A stretch of DNA of 64,000 nucleotides from Cryobacterium sinapicolor (GTDB lineage: Bacteria > Actinomycetota > Actinomycetes > Actinomycetales > Microbacteriaceae): NCBI RefSeq assembly GCF_004403465.1, contig NZ_SOGQ01000061.1, forward strand, positions 17,566 to 81,565. The letters run 5' to 3'. Within the stretch, counting starts at the first letter, position 1. The number at the start of each line of letters is the position of its first letter. The position numbers were made by a program, and so were the translations under genes. Under the pieces are notes generated by a model that saw only the letters and a program-made list of their open reading frames with translations, searched no databases and was not told the DNA's origin. Below are positions 1 through 9,298 of the stretch, piece by piece.

Positions 1-785
1 TCGACCGCGCCTCCAGCGTCGGCGTGCGCGGCGTCATCCAGGTCGGCGGCGACCTGGAGACCTCGCGCTGGTCGGCTGCGATGGCCGCCCGGGAGCCGCG
101 CATGCTCGCGGCCGTCGCCATCCACCCCAACGAGGCCCCCGTCTACGACGCCGCCGGCACCCTCGACGACGCCCTGGCCGAGATCGCCGAACTGGCCACC
201 CGCCCGCGTGTGGTCGCCATCGGGGAGACCGGCCTGGACTTCTTCCGGACCGGCCCCGACGGGCACGCCAGCCAGCTCCGCTCCTTCGAGGCGCACATCG
301 AGATCGCCAAGCGCAACGGCCTCGCGTTGCAGATCCACGACCGCGACGCCCACTCCGCCGTGATCGAGACGCTGTTGCGGGTCGGCGCGCCCGAGCGCAC
401 CGTCTTCCACTGCTTTTCCGGCGACGCCGAGATGGCCCGCATCCTTGCCGACAACGGTTGGTACCTCTCCTTCGCCGGAACCGTGACCTTCAAGAACGCC
501 CAAAACCTGCGCGAGGCCCTGGCCGCGGTGCCGCGCGCTCTGCTTCTGGTCGAAACGGATGCCCCGTTCCTCACCCCCGCACCCTTCCGCGGCCGCCCGA
601 ACGCGCCGTATTTGCTGCCGCACACCCTGCGCGCGATGGCCGACCACCTCGAAACGGATGTCAGCATTCTCGCCACCCAGATCTCGTCCAATACCGAGCT
701 CGTCTACGGACGGTGGGATACCGAACCGGTGACCGTCGCCGAGACCACCGAGCCCGGAACCCGCCCGTTCGGAGGCCTCGCATGA
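1..785 (+). CDS. tatD: TatD family metal-dependent hydrolase (5' end outside window)
   Basis: TatD-type TIM-barrel nuclease/hydrolase, cut by the left edge: the frame is open from base 3 and roughly the first 40-50 residues, which should carry the N-terminal HxHxD metal motif, are missing. The remaining metal-site motifs appear in family order: GETGLDF, QIHDRDAH, FHCFSG and ETDAPFL. TatD proteins are divalent-metal 3'-5' DNA exonucleases linked to DNA quality control. The TGA at 783-785 overlaps the ATG of rsmA (ATGA), so the two are translationally coupled. The tatD-rsmA-ispE order is common in actinobacteria. The family is secure; the physiological substrate is not shown by sequence. Confidence 0.93.
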   Translation, partial: DRASSVGVRGVIQVGGDLETSRWSAAMAAREPRMLAAVAIHPNEAPVYDAAGTLDDALAEIAELATRPRVVAIGETGLDFFRTGPDGHASQLRSFEAHIEIAKRNGLALQIHDRDAHSAVIETLLRVGAPERTVFHCFSGDAEMARILADNGWYLSFAGTVTFKNAQNLREALAAVPRALLLVETDAPFLTPAPFRGRPNAPYLLPHTLRAMADHLETDVSILATQISSNTELVYGRWDTEPVTVAETTEPGTRPFGGLA

Positions 786-1867
786 CCCCGCCCCGCCACG
801 GCTACGACCCCGGAGACGAACCCGAGATCGGCATCCGCGCCACCGGCGACGCCGAGACCGCCGGCCGGCACGCCGCACCGGTTGCTTCCGAAACGGATGC
901 CGGGCCCACGAACTCCGCTGCCGAACCGGATGCGGACGCATCCGACTCCGCTGCCGAACCGGACGCGGACGCACCCGACTCCGTTGCCGAACCGGAGGCC
1001 GGTACTCCCGCCGCGCCTGCCGTCCGCTCCCTTCTCGGCCCCGCCGAGATCCGCGACCTGGCCGAGATGCTGGGCGTCAACCCCACTAAGAAGCTCGGCC
1101 AGAACTTCGTCATCGACGGCAACACCGTGCGCCGCATCGTCAAGGTCGCGACCGTCTCGCCCGGCGACACCGTGCTCGAGGTCGGCCCCGGGCTGGGGTC
1201 CCTCACGCTGGGGCTGCTCGAGATCGGTGCGAGCGTCGTGGCCGTGGAGATCGACGACCGGCTCGCCGAGCAGCTGCCACTGACGGTCGAGCTCATGCAC
1301 CCGGGGGCACCGCTCACGGTCATCCGTGACGACGCGCTCAAGATCACCGAACTGCCCGGCGACCCGAGCCGCCTCGTGGCGAACCTGCCCTACAACGTGT
1401 CGGTGCCGGTGCTGCTCTACCTGCTGGAGAACTTCGCCTCGATCCGGGCCGGAGTGGTCATGGTGCAGGCCGAAGTGGGGGAGCGCCTCGCGGCGCCGTC
1501 CGGCAGTAAGGTCTACGGCAGCCCGAGTGTGAAGGCCGCCTGGTACGGGGCGTTCCGCACCGCCGGCAAGGTCAGCCGGCAGGTGTTTTGGCCGGTCCCC
1601 GGCGTCGATTCGATCCTGATCGCCTTCGAACGACGAGCGGAGCCGCTCGAATCCGAGGACCTGCGCCGCGCCACCTTCGCCCTCGTCGACGCCGCCTTCC
1701 AGCAGCGCCGCAAGATGCTGCGCCAGTCGCTGTCGTCCGTCCTCGGCAACTCCACGAACGCCACCGAGGTCATGACGCGCGCCGGAATCGACCCCACCGA
1801 ACGCGGCGAGCAGCTCACCGTCGAGGACTTTCTCCTGATTGCCCGGGCCCAGCTGAACGTCACGTGA
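782..1867 (+). CDS. rsmA: 16S rRNA (adenine1518-N6/adenine1519-N6) dimethyltransferase with repetitive N-terminal extension
   Basis: RsmA/KsgA dimethylates two adjacent adenines in the 3'-terminal hairpin of 16S rRNA, using SAM. The 361-residue product has the SAM-binding motif EVGPGLGS (about 133-140) and the catalytic motif NLPYN (201-205). The conserved domain begins near LLGPAEIRDL at residue 84, so about 80 residues are extra. This extension is acidic and Ala/Pro-rich with an 11-residue repeat. No ATG, GTG or TTG lies in frame between the ATG at 782 and the start of the domain, so the extension is probably translated. The ATG overlaps the tatD stop by four bases, which also supports this start. 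ispE follows 74 bases downstream. Confidence 0.95.
   Translation: MTPPRHGYDPGDEPEIGIRATGDAETAGRHAAPVASETDAGPTNSAAEPDADASDSAAEPDADAPDSVAEPEAGTPAAPAVRSLLGPAEIRDLAEMLGVNPTKKLGQNFVIDGNTVRRIVKVATVSPGDTVLEVGPGLGSLTLGLLEIGASVVAVEIDDRLAEQLPLTVELMHPGAPLTVIRDDALKITELPGDPSRLVANLPYNVSVPVLLYLLENFASIRAGVVMVQAEVGERLAAPSGSKVYGSPSVKAAWYGAFRTAGKVSRQVFWPVPGVDSILIAFERRAEPLESEDLRRATFALVDAAFQQRRKMLRQSLSSVLGNSTNATEVMTRAGIDPTERGEQLTVEDFLLIARAQLNVT
911..1009 (+). repeat. Three tandem 33-bp units inside the rsmA 5' extension
   Basis: Units at 911-943, 944-976 and 977-1009 share the core CTCCGCTGCCGAACCGGA. The first two are nearly identical and the third diverges in its second half. The 33-base period keeps the reading frame and encodes an acidic D-S-x-A-E-P-D-A repeat. 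Confidence 0.9.
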
Positions 1868-1929
1868 ACGATCCCACGCCGGGGTCGCCCGGGCCGCGCC
1901 GCCGGGCAGTCGCTCGGGTGAGGCTGGGC

Positions 1930-1935
1930 TAGGTT
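1930..1935 (+). promoter_or_regulatory. Putative -10 box (TAGGTT) of ispE
   Basis: TAGGTT ends six bases before the ispE ATG at 1942 and no Shine-Dalgarno sequence is visible, which suggests a leaderless transcript. No convincing -35 box is seen. Confidence 0.4.
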
Positions 1936-1941
1936 AGTCAC

Positions 1942-2877
1942 ATGACCAACGTGGCCTCTTCCCCCGTGGTGCATGCGCGGGCGCCTGGCAAGATCAACGT
2001 CTTCCTCAAGGTCGGTGCGGTCCTCGAAGACGGATACCACGAGGTAGCCACCGCCTACCAGGCCGTGTCGCTGTTCGAAGACGTGCGCGCCTGGCCGGCC
2101 GACGACTTCTCGGTCGAGTTCACCGGGCCCATCGACGCCTCCGGCCTCGCCGTCGATGGTAGCAACCTCGCTATCAAGGCCGCGCGGGCACTGGCCCGCA
2201 AGGCCGGCTATCGCGGCGGAGTGCGCCTCTCGATCGAGAAGAACGTGCCCATCGCGGGCGGTATGGGCGGCGGGTCGGCGGATGCCGCGGCCACCCTCCT
2301 CGCCTGCGACACCCTCTGGGGAACCGACGCCACCCGCGACGACCTGATCGAGATCGCCGCGACCCTCGGTGCCGACGTGCCGTTCGCTTTCACCGGCGGC
2401 ACCGCCATCGGCACCGGCCGCGGCGATCAGCTCAGCCCCGCGCTGGCCAAGGGCCAGTTCCATTGGGTGCTTGCCCTCGCCGACTTCGGCCTCTCGACCC
2501 CGGGCGTCTACAACGAGCTCGACCGGCACCGCGAGCGCCACGCCCAGGACATCTTTCCGGCTCAGATCCAGCCCACCGTCGACGCCAACGTGCTGCAGGC
2601 GCTGCGGGCCGGCGACCCGCGGATGCTGGCCGAGGCCCTGCACAACGACCTGCAGGCCCCCGCGCTGCACCTGGCCCCCGGGCTGGGCACGGTGCTCGAG
2701 CTGGGCGAGGCGAACGGCGCGTTGGCCGGCCTGCTGTCCGGCTCCGGCCCGACCGTGGCCTTCCTGGTCGCGGATGCCGACAGCGCCCTCGAACTGCAGG
2801 TCGCCCTGAGCGCGTCCCGCCTCCGCGTGGTGCGCGCCACCGGGCCTGTGCACGGGGCCCGAATCATCCACGACTAG
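1942..2877 (+). CDS. ispE: 4-diphosphocytidyl-2-C-methyl-D-erythritol kinase
   Basis: IspE phosphorylates CDP-methylerythritol with ATP in the non-mevalonate isoprenoid pathway. The 311-residue protein opens with the family motif APGKINVFL (about 14-22). It has the GHMP-kinase glycine-rich ATP loop [15 protein letters not shown] (about 103-117) and the C-terminal GHMP motif [11 protein letters not shown]. Length is normal for the family. It follows rsmA by 74 bases and probably has its own leaderless promoter. A 64-base palindrome lies 20 bases after the stop codon. Confidence 0.96.
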   Translation: MTNVASSPVVHARAPGKINVFLKVGAVLEDGYHEVATAYQAVSLFEDVRAWPADDFSVEFTGPIDASGLAVDGSNLAIKAARALARKAGYRGGVRLSIEKNVPIAGGMGGGSADAAATLLACDTLWGTDATRDDLIEIAATLGADVPFAFTGGTAIGTGRGDQLSPALAKGQFHWVLALADFGLSTPGVYNELDRHRERHAQDIFPAQIQPTVDANVLQALRAGDPRMLAEALHNDLQAPALHLAPGLGTVLELGEANGALAGLLSGSGPTVAFLVADADSALELQVALSASRLRVVRATGPVHGARIIHD

Positions 2878-2896
2878 CTCCCCTTTTTTGCCGCAA

Positions 2897-2960
2897 CTGT
2901 GGCCGAATCGGACGACTGTTGCCGGTGTGCTGGCAACAGATGTCCGATTCGGCAACAGTC
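2897..2960. repeat. Dispersed palindrome family A, copy 1
   Basis: Arms of 28 bases (2897-2924 and 2933-2960) flank an 8-base loop and pair with only a few mismatches. Each arm carries two GTTGCC-like ends around a GAATCGGAC core. It starts 20 bases after the ispE stop. Related copies lie at 30068-30125 and 31222-31281. Confidence 0.9.
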
Positions 2961-3010
2961 GGGCCATCGGGGGCGGAACCGGTGCGCGCGGGGCTGTCAG
3001 CCGCGCCCGG

Positions 3011-3016
3011 TAAAGT
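3011..3016 (+). promoter_or_regulatory. Putative -10 box (TAAAGT) of the ABC-F gene
   Basis: TAAAGT lies eight bases before the ATG at 3025, with no clear ribosome-binding site between them. This fits a leaderless or nearly leaderless mRNA. Confidence 0.4.
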
Positions 3017-3024
3017 GGTTCGCT

Positions 3025-4830
<1,806 letters not shown>

Positions 4831-5026
4831 TGTCGCAGATACTGTGACCGCGTGTGACGGAGCAGCGCACGCGGCGCAGCATCTGCCGATAGCCTGGGAA
4901 CGTGCCTCGCGATGCAGCGGCACAGACTCCCACCCCTTCTCGACCCGTGGTTCTTCTGTGCCCGAAAAACGCGCCGGCATCCGCCGCCGACCAGACGGCA
5001 CCACAGCTGACAAAGGGAACCCCATC

Positions 5027-5896
5027 GTGAAGAAGAAACTGCTCGCCGCCCTCGCGGTCGTACCGCTCGCAGCCCTGCTCGCCGGTTGCTCTGGCGCGGC
5101 CGCCGACGAGACCGTTAAGATCGGCGTCGTCGGTGCCAGCGACCCCTACTGGGCCGTCTACGAGGAGGCCGCGGCGGATGCCGGCATCACGGTCGACATC
5201 GTCGACTTCGCCGAATTCGGGCAGCCGAACCCGGCCCTCTCCGCGGGCGAACTCGACCTGAACCAGTTCCAGCACATCGTCTACCTCGCCGAATACAACG
5301 TGGCCAGCAAGGACGACCTGACGCCGGTCGGCGCCACCGCGATCTACCCGCTCGCCCTGTACTCCACCCAGTACGACGACGTCAGTGAGATCAAGAAGGG
5401 CGACACCGTCGCGGTGCCGAACGACGCGAGCAACCTGGCCCGCGCGCTGCTCGTGCTGCAGTCCGCGAAGCTGATTACGCTAAGCGACGGCGGCAGCATC
5501 TACTCGACCCTCGACGACATCGACACCCAGAAGTCCAAGGTCACCGTGACCGCGCTCGAGGCGTCGCTCACCGCCACATCCCTTCCTGACGTCGCCGCTG
5601 CGATCATCAACAACGACTTCGTCGAGAAGGCCGGCCTAAAGGTCGAGGACGCCCTCGCCCAGGACGACCCCACCGACCCCAACGCGTTGCCGTACGTGAA
5701 CGTTTTCGCGGCCCGCGCCGAGGACAAGGACAACCCCACGTACCAGAAGCTGGTCGAGATCTACCAGACAACGAAGGCCGTTCAGGACGGCGTGCTCGAC
5801 GTGTCCGCCGGGTCCGCCGTGATGGTGCAGACTCCGGTCGCCGACCTCGAGTCGTCCCTTGCCACGGTCGAGAAGGACACCAAAGCACTGAAGTAG
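5027..5896 (+). CDS. metQ: Methionine-type ABC importer substrate-binding lipoprotein
   Basis: NLPA/MetQ-family lipoprotein of 289 residues that captures methionine (or a related compound) outside the membrane for MetNI. The GTG at 5027 is chosen because AAAGGGA lies upstream and the product then begins with a classic lipoprotein signal, KKKLLAALAVVPLAALLAGC, with lipobox LAGC. Upstream in-frame codons would put about 60 irrelevant residues before the signal. Family features include VKIGVVGASDPYW and the mature-domain segment LDLNQFQHIVYL. metN and metI follow in the same direction, separated from it by palindrome B1. No SAM riboswitch or T-box is recognisable in the 196-base leader. Confidence 0.92.
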   Translation: MKKKLLAALAVVPLAALLAGCSGAAADETVKIGVVGASDPYWAVYEEAAADAGITVDIVDFAEFGQPNPALSAGELDLNQFQHIVYLAEYNVASKDDLTPVGATAIYPLALYSTQYDDVSEIKKGDTVAVPNDASNLARALLVLQSAKLITLSDGGSIYSTLDDIDTQKSKVTVTALEASLTATSLPDVAAAIINNDFVEKAGLKVEDALAQDDPTDPNALPYVNVFAARAEDKDNPTYQKLVEIYQTTKAVQDGVLDVSAGSAVMVQTPVADLESSLATVEKDTKALK

Positions 5897-5911
5897 CGCC
5901 GCCCGACCTGC

Positions 5912-5963
5912 GCCGTTCCGGTCGAGAGTGCCCGTTCCGCGGGTCACTCTCGACCGGACCGGC
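5912..5963. repeat. Dispersed palindrome family B, copy 1
   Basis: Arms of about 23 bases with core CCGGTCGAGAGTG fold into a hairpin with a 3-6 base loop. It starts 16 bases after the metQ stop and lies before metN. Related copies are at 34363-34415 and 55869-55920. It could act as a partial terminator or 3'-end stabiliser that makes metQ more abundant than metNI. Confidence 0.88.
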
Positions 5964-6033
5964 ACAGTCATAGCCGGGCACCACGGCGCCGCGGCACCAC
6001 GCCAGTAAGTCAGTAAGTCAGTAAGGATGTTCC

Positions 6034-7095
6034 ATGTCTGCCCCCAGCCCCGTTGTCGAACTGCGTGACGTGAGCAAGGTGTACCCGCCTACGACCAAGG
6101 GCGGGGACGAGGTCGTCGCCATCGACAAGGTCAGCCTCACCATCGACGCCGGCGACGTCTACGGCATCATCGGCTACTCGGGGGCCGGCAAGAGCACCCT
6201 GGTGCGGCTCGTGAACGCCCTCGAACGGTCGACGTCGGGCGAGATCCTGATCAATGGCACCGACATCGCCCGCCTGCCCGAGCGCGAGCTGCGCCCGGTT
6301 CGGCTGGGCATCGGCATGATCTTCCAGCAATTCAACCTGCTCGGGTCCCGCACCGTCGCGGCGAACGTCGCCTACCCGCTCGAGGTGGCCGGCCAGTCGA
6401 AGGAAACGCGTCGGGCCCGGGTCGCCGAGATGCTCGACTTCGTCGGGCTCGGCGACAAGGCTCGTTCCTATCCCGACCAGCTCTCCGGCGGCCAGAAGCA
6501 GCGCGTGGGCATCGCGCGCGCCCTGGCCAGCCAGCCAGGGATCCTGCTCGCCGACGAGGCCACCAGCGCGCTCGACCCGGAGACGACCTCCGAGGTGCTC
6601 GACCTGCTCGCTCGCGTCAACAAGGAATTCGGGGTCACCATCATCGTGATCACGCACGAAATGGACGTCATCCAGACCCTGGCGACCAAGGTCGCCGTGA
6701 TGGACCAGGGCCGGGTGATCGAGCGCGGCGACGTGTTCGACGTGTTCTCGAACCCGCAGCAGGCGGCTTCCGCCCGGTTCGTCTCGACCGTGGTCAAGGG
6801 CCTCCCTTCTGCGTCGGAACTCGCGGTGCTGCGGCGGCGGCATCCGGGCCGCCTCGTCACGCTGGCGTTCCGCGACACCAGTGTCGACCAGGCCCGGGTG
6901 TTCGGCGAGTTCGCCGCCGCCGGCGTCACCTTCGAGGTGGTCTACGGCGGCATCAACGAGATCCAGGGCCGATCCTTCGGGCACCTGACTCTCGCCCTGG
7001 CCACGCCGGGGACGACGGATGCCGCGGCCGACGCGGTCATCGACGCCGCCCTCCACCGGGTGCGAACCCTGACGACCGTGACGGAGGTGCGCTGA
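6034..7095 (+). CDS. metN: Methionine ABC importer ATP-binding protein
   Basis: Cytoplasmic ATPase of the MetNIQ importer, 353 residues. Visible motifs are Walker A GYSGAGKST (47-55), LSGGQKQR (about 150) and LADEATSALD, plus the MetN Q-loop segment MIFQQFNLLGSRTV. The C-terminal 80-90 residues (VTLAFRDTSVDQARV onward) look like the NIL domain that binds methionine and mediates feedback inhibition. The ATG has AAGGA seven bases upstream. Just before it the leader contains GTAAGTCA repeats. metI starts one base after the stop. Confidence 0.95.
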   Translation: MSAPSPVVELRDVSKVYPPTTKGGDEVVAIDKVSLTIDAGDVYGIIGYSGAGKSTLVRLVNALERSTSGEILINGTDIARLPERELRPVRLGIGMIFQQFNLLGSRTVAANVAYPLEVAGQSKETRRARVAEMLDFVGLGDKARSYPDQLSGGQKQRVGIARALASQPGILLADEATSALDPETTSEVLDLLARVNKEFGVTIIVITHEMDVIQTLATKVAVMDQGRVIERGDVFDVFSNPQQAASARFVSTVVKGLPSASELAVLRRRHPGRLVTLAFRDTSVDQARVFGEFAAAGVTFEVVYGGINEIQGRSFGHLTLALATPGTTDAAADAVIDAALHRVRTLTTVTEVR

Positions 7096-7096
7096 G

Positions 7097-7756
7097 ATGG
7101 ACAGCCTGATCGACCTGTTGCCCGAACTCTGGATCGCCGCGGGGGAGACCCTCTACATCGTCGGCCTCACCCTCTTTTTCGGCGGGATCGGCGGCCTGCT
7201 GGTCGGCCTCGGCCTGTATCTGACCCGGGCCGGCAGCATCCTCGAGAACCGCGGGGTCTTCGTGGTGCTCAACCTGCTGGTGAACATCGTCCGGCCGATC
7301 CCGTTCATCATCTTCCTGGCCGCCGCCCAGCCGCTGGCGCGGGTCGTGGTGGGAACCGGCATCGGAAACGCGGCGATCATCTTCACGATCTCGCTCGCGG
7401 CATCCTTCGCCATGGGACGGATCGTGGAGCAGAACTTGCTCACCGTGACGCCGGGCGTGATCGAGGCGGCCCGCAGCGTGGGGGCCGGGCCGATCCGGAT
7501 CATCTTCACCGTGCTGCTGCCCGAGGCGCTCGGCCCGCTCATCCTCGGCTACACCTTCATCTTCGTGGCGCTCGTGGACATGTCGGCGGTCGCCGGCTAC
7601 GTCGGCGGCGGCGGCCTCGGAAACTTCGCGCTGCTCTACGGTTACCGACAGTTCAACCCGGTCGTGACCTGGGCCGCCGTGCTCCTGATCATCGTGCTGG
7701 TGCAGCTGGTTCAGTTCCTCGGAAACTGGCTGGCCCGGAAGGCCTTCCGCCGCTAG
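7097..7756 (+). CDS. metI: Methionine ABC importer permease
   Basis: Integral membrane permease of the MetNIQ importer, 219 residues with about five hydrophobic spans. The EAA coupling loop is visible as EAARSVGAGPIRIIF, the contact point with MetN. The motif SAVAGYVGGGGLGNFAL near the C terminus is typical of MetI/D-methionine permeases. It is one base downstream of metN and ends the operon. Confidence 0.95.
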   Translation: MDSLIDLLPELWIAAGETLYIVGLTLFFGGIGGLLVGLGLYLTRAGSILENRGVFVVLNLLVNIVRPIPFIIFLAAAQPLARVVVGTGIGNAAIIFTISLAASFAMGRIVEQNLLTVTPGVIEAARSVGAGPIRIIFTVLLPEALGPLILGYTFIFVALVDMSAVAGYVGGGGLGNFALLYGYRQFNPVVTWAAVLLIIVLVQLVQFLGNWLARKAFRR

Positions 7757-7944
7757 GCCCCCTGAGTGCGGGGTATCTTTCGCGACTTGTTACAGGCGCC
7801 GTCATCGCTCGTTTACCTGCGGTTCAGGTGATTTTCCGGGGCCGGACATGCGTGGGCTGGACAGTGCTCGCGGGGTCGGCCCACCCGAGCCGCGTTCACG
7901 TCACCGTGCCCCGTCACTGCCTCATCCTTGCCCTGGGAGTCACC

Positions 7945-8484
7945 GTGTCGTCGAGCCCGAGTATCGTCTTTTCCGCTTTCAGATCTACCGCCGACCCCCG
8001 ATTGCACGGCTGGGTGGCCTTCCGGGAAAGCGTTCAGAACCTTCCCGCCCCCGTCCGGGCGGTAGAGGTGCGCGACGGGCACCGCGCCGGCCCTGCGCTC
8101 ACGGGACTGCCGGGGCACTCCGGAATCTGGCGACTGCTCGCCTCGAACAGTCGCGAGCTCGGCCGCAGCTCCTCCGTCTACGGAACGTTCTCCACTGCGC
8201 GGGCCCACGTTCTCGAACTCAAGGGCCAGTGCGACTCGATGGTCACCACGGTTGTCACGGGTCCCCGAGCAGGCACGCACGGCTGGGTGATCAGCGTCGG
8301 GGGTGTTGTCGTGATGACTGCAGGTCGCTGGTACGGCGCGGCGTCGGCCAGTCGCGAGGCCTCGGCTGGGACCATCGAGGCTTTCCACACTGCGATCGTC
8401 GCCGCGGATGCCCGTCACGCGACGGAGTCCGGGCAGCGCGGCAACCGGGTGCTCTCCGACGAGGAACGGGCCCTGGCTTGGTGA
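7945..8484 (+). CDS. Uncharacterised protein with two YegP/DUF1508-like repeats
   Basis: A 179-residue soluble protein of unknown function. Two segments resemble the short YegP/DUF1508 unit: WRLLASNSRELGRSSSVYGT (first half) and HGWVISVGGVVVMTAGRWY (second half), each followed by a helix-like stretch. The GTG at 7945 is preferred because GGGAG lies seven bases upstream; longer in-frame starts add about 39 residues without features. Its stop overlaps the GTG of the next gene (GTGA, 8481-8484), a sign that it is real and translationally coupled to the transglycosylase and, 9 bases later, the kinase. The domain assignment is a pattern match only. Confidence 0.65.
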   Translation: MSSSPSIVFSAFRSTADPRLHGWVAFRESVQNLPAPVRAVEVRDGHRAGPALTGLPGHSGIWRLLASNSRELGRSSSVYGTFSTARAHVLELKGQCDSMVTTVVTGPRAGTHGWVISVGGVVVMTAGRWYGAASASREASAGTIEAFHTAIVAADARHATESGQRGNRVLSDEERALAW

Positions 8485-9290
8485 CCGTAGTCACGCCCCG
8501 CGGGATGCCCATACTGGCCACGGTTGCCGGCCTCGCCGTGCTGGGGTGGTTGATCTTCGGTTGGCTGGTACCCGGTTTCCGGCCACCAGAGGGCGAGCGG
8601 GCCGGTGTCGCGCCGTCCGCGGCGGTGGTCATCACTCTCGAGCCGCCGGGCGCTGCCGCATCGCTGCCGGCCGGCGAACCGGCATCCGTTGCCGTCGCGG
8701 TGAAGCCCCCGCCGCCGCTCGTCGGCAATGCGACGCTCGCCGACCCGGCCTGGGCCGCCCGCGCCGCCCAGACGTCCGATATACCGGTGCGTGCCCTGCT
8801 CGGCTATGCGGGGGCGTCCCTGGCTCTAGCGGCCGAGCAGCCGAACTGCCGCCTCGGCTGGACTACCCTGGCAGCCCTCGGCAACATCGAATCCGGGCAC
8901 GGCACCCACAACGGTTCGGGGCTCGGAGCCGATGGCGCCGCCCGCCCGGGCATTTTCGGCCCCGCACTCGACGGCAATGCCTTCGACGCGATGGGCGACA
9001 CCGACCGTGGGGCCTGGGACGGCAGCACCGAAGGGGACCGTGCGGTCGGGCCACTGCAGTTCATCCCCGCAACCTGGCAGCGGTGGGGTGCCGATGGCAA
9101 CGGCGACGGCGTCGACGACCCGCAACAAATCGACGATGCCGCCCTCGCTGCCGGCCGTTACCTCTGCCACTATGGCGAGCTGTCCCGGCCCGATCGCTGG
9201 CGCGCCGCCGTGTTCGCCTACAACCACGTCGATTCCTACGTGAACGCGGTCGCCGCGACGGCCGATTCCTACGCCGATCTGGCAGGTTGA
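8481..9290 (+). CDS. Membrane-anchored or secreted lytic transglycosylase
   Basis: A 269-residue peptidoglycan-cleaving enzyme. After a short N terminus, a hydrophobic segment ([19 protein letters not shown]) directs it to the membrane, followed by a Pro/Ala-rich linker. The catalytic domain resembles MltB/SLT-type transglycosylases: the likely catalytic Glu is in LGNIESGHG, with later motifs VGPLQFIPATWQRWG and AVFAYNHVDSYV. A DGNGDGVDDPQ loop looks like a calcium-binding insert found in this group. It overlaps the preceding gene by four bases and lies 8 bases before the PASTA kinase, so cell-wall cleavage and wall sensing are probably co-regulated. Confidence 0.88.
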   Translation: MTVVTPRGMPILATVAGLAVLGWLIFGWLVPGFRPPEGERAGVAPSAAVVITLEPPGAAASLPAGEPASVAVAVKPPPPLVGNATLADPAWAARAAQTSDIPVRALLGYAGASLALAAEQPNCRLGWTTLAALGNIESGHGTHNGSGLGADGAARPGIFGPALDGNAFDAMGDTDRGAWDGSTEGDRAVGPLQFIPATWQRWGADGNGDGVDDPQQIDDAALAAGRYLCHYGELSRPDRWRAAVFAYNHVDSYVNAVAATADSYADLAG

Positions 9291-9298
9291 GGAGTTTC

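Noticed and set aside
4831..5026. Possible SAM riboswitch or T-box before metQ
   Set aside because: I could not find the conserved core elements or a terminator/antiterminator pair; the leader has only weak stems.
4844..5026. Upstream in-frame start for metQ
   Set aside because: It would bury the lipoprotein signal peptide behind about 60 residues.
7828..7944. Longer start for the YegP-like gene at 7828
   Set aside because: The extra residues are featureless and the internal GTG at 7945 has a good ribosome-binding site.
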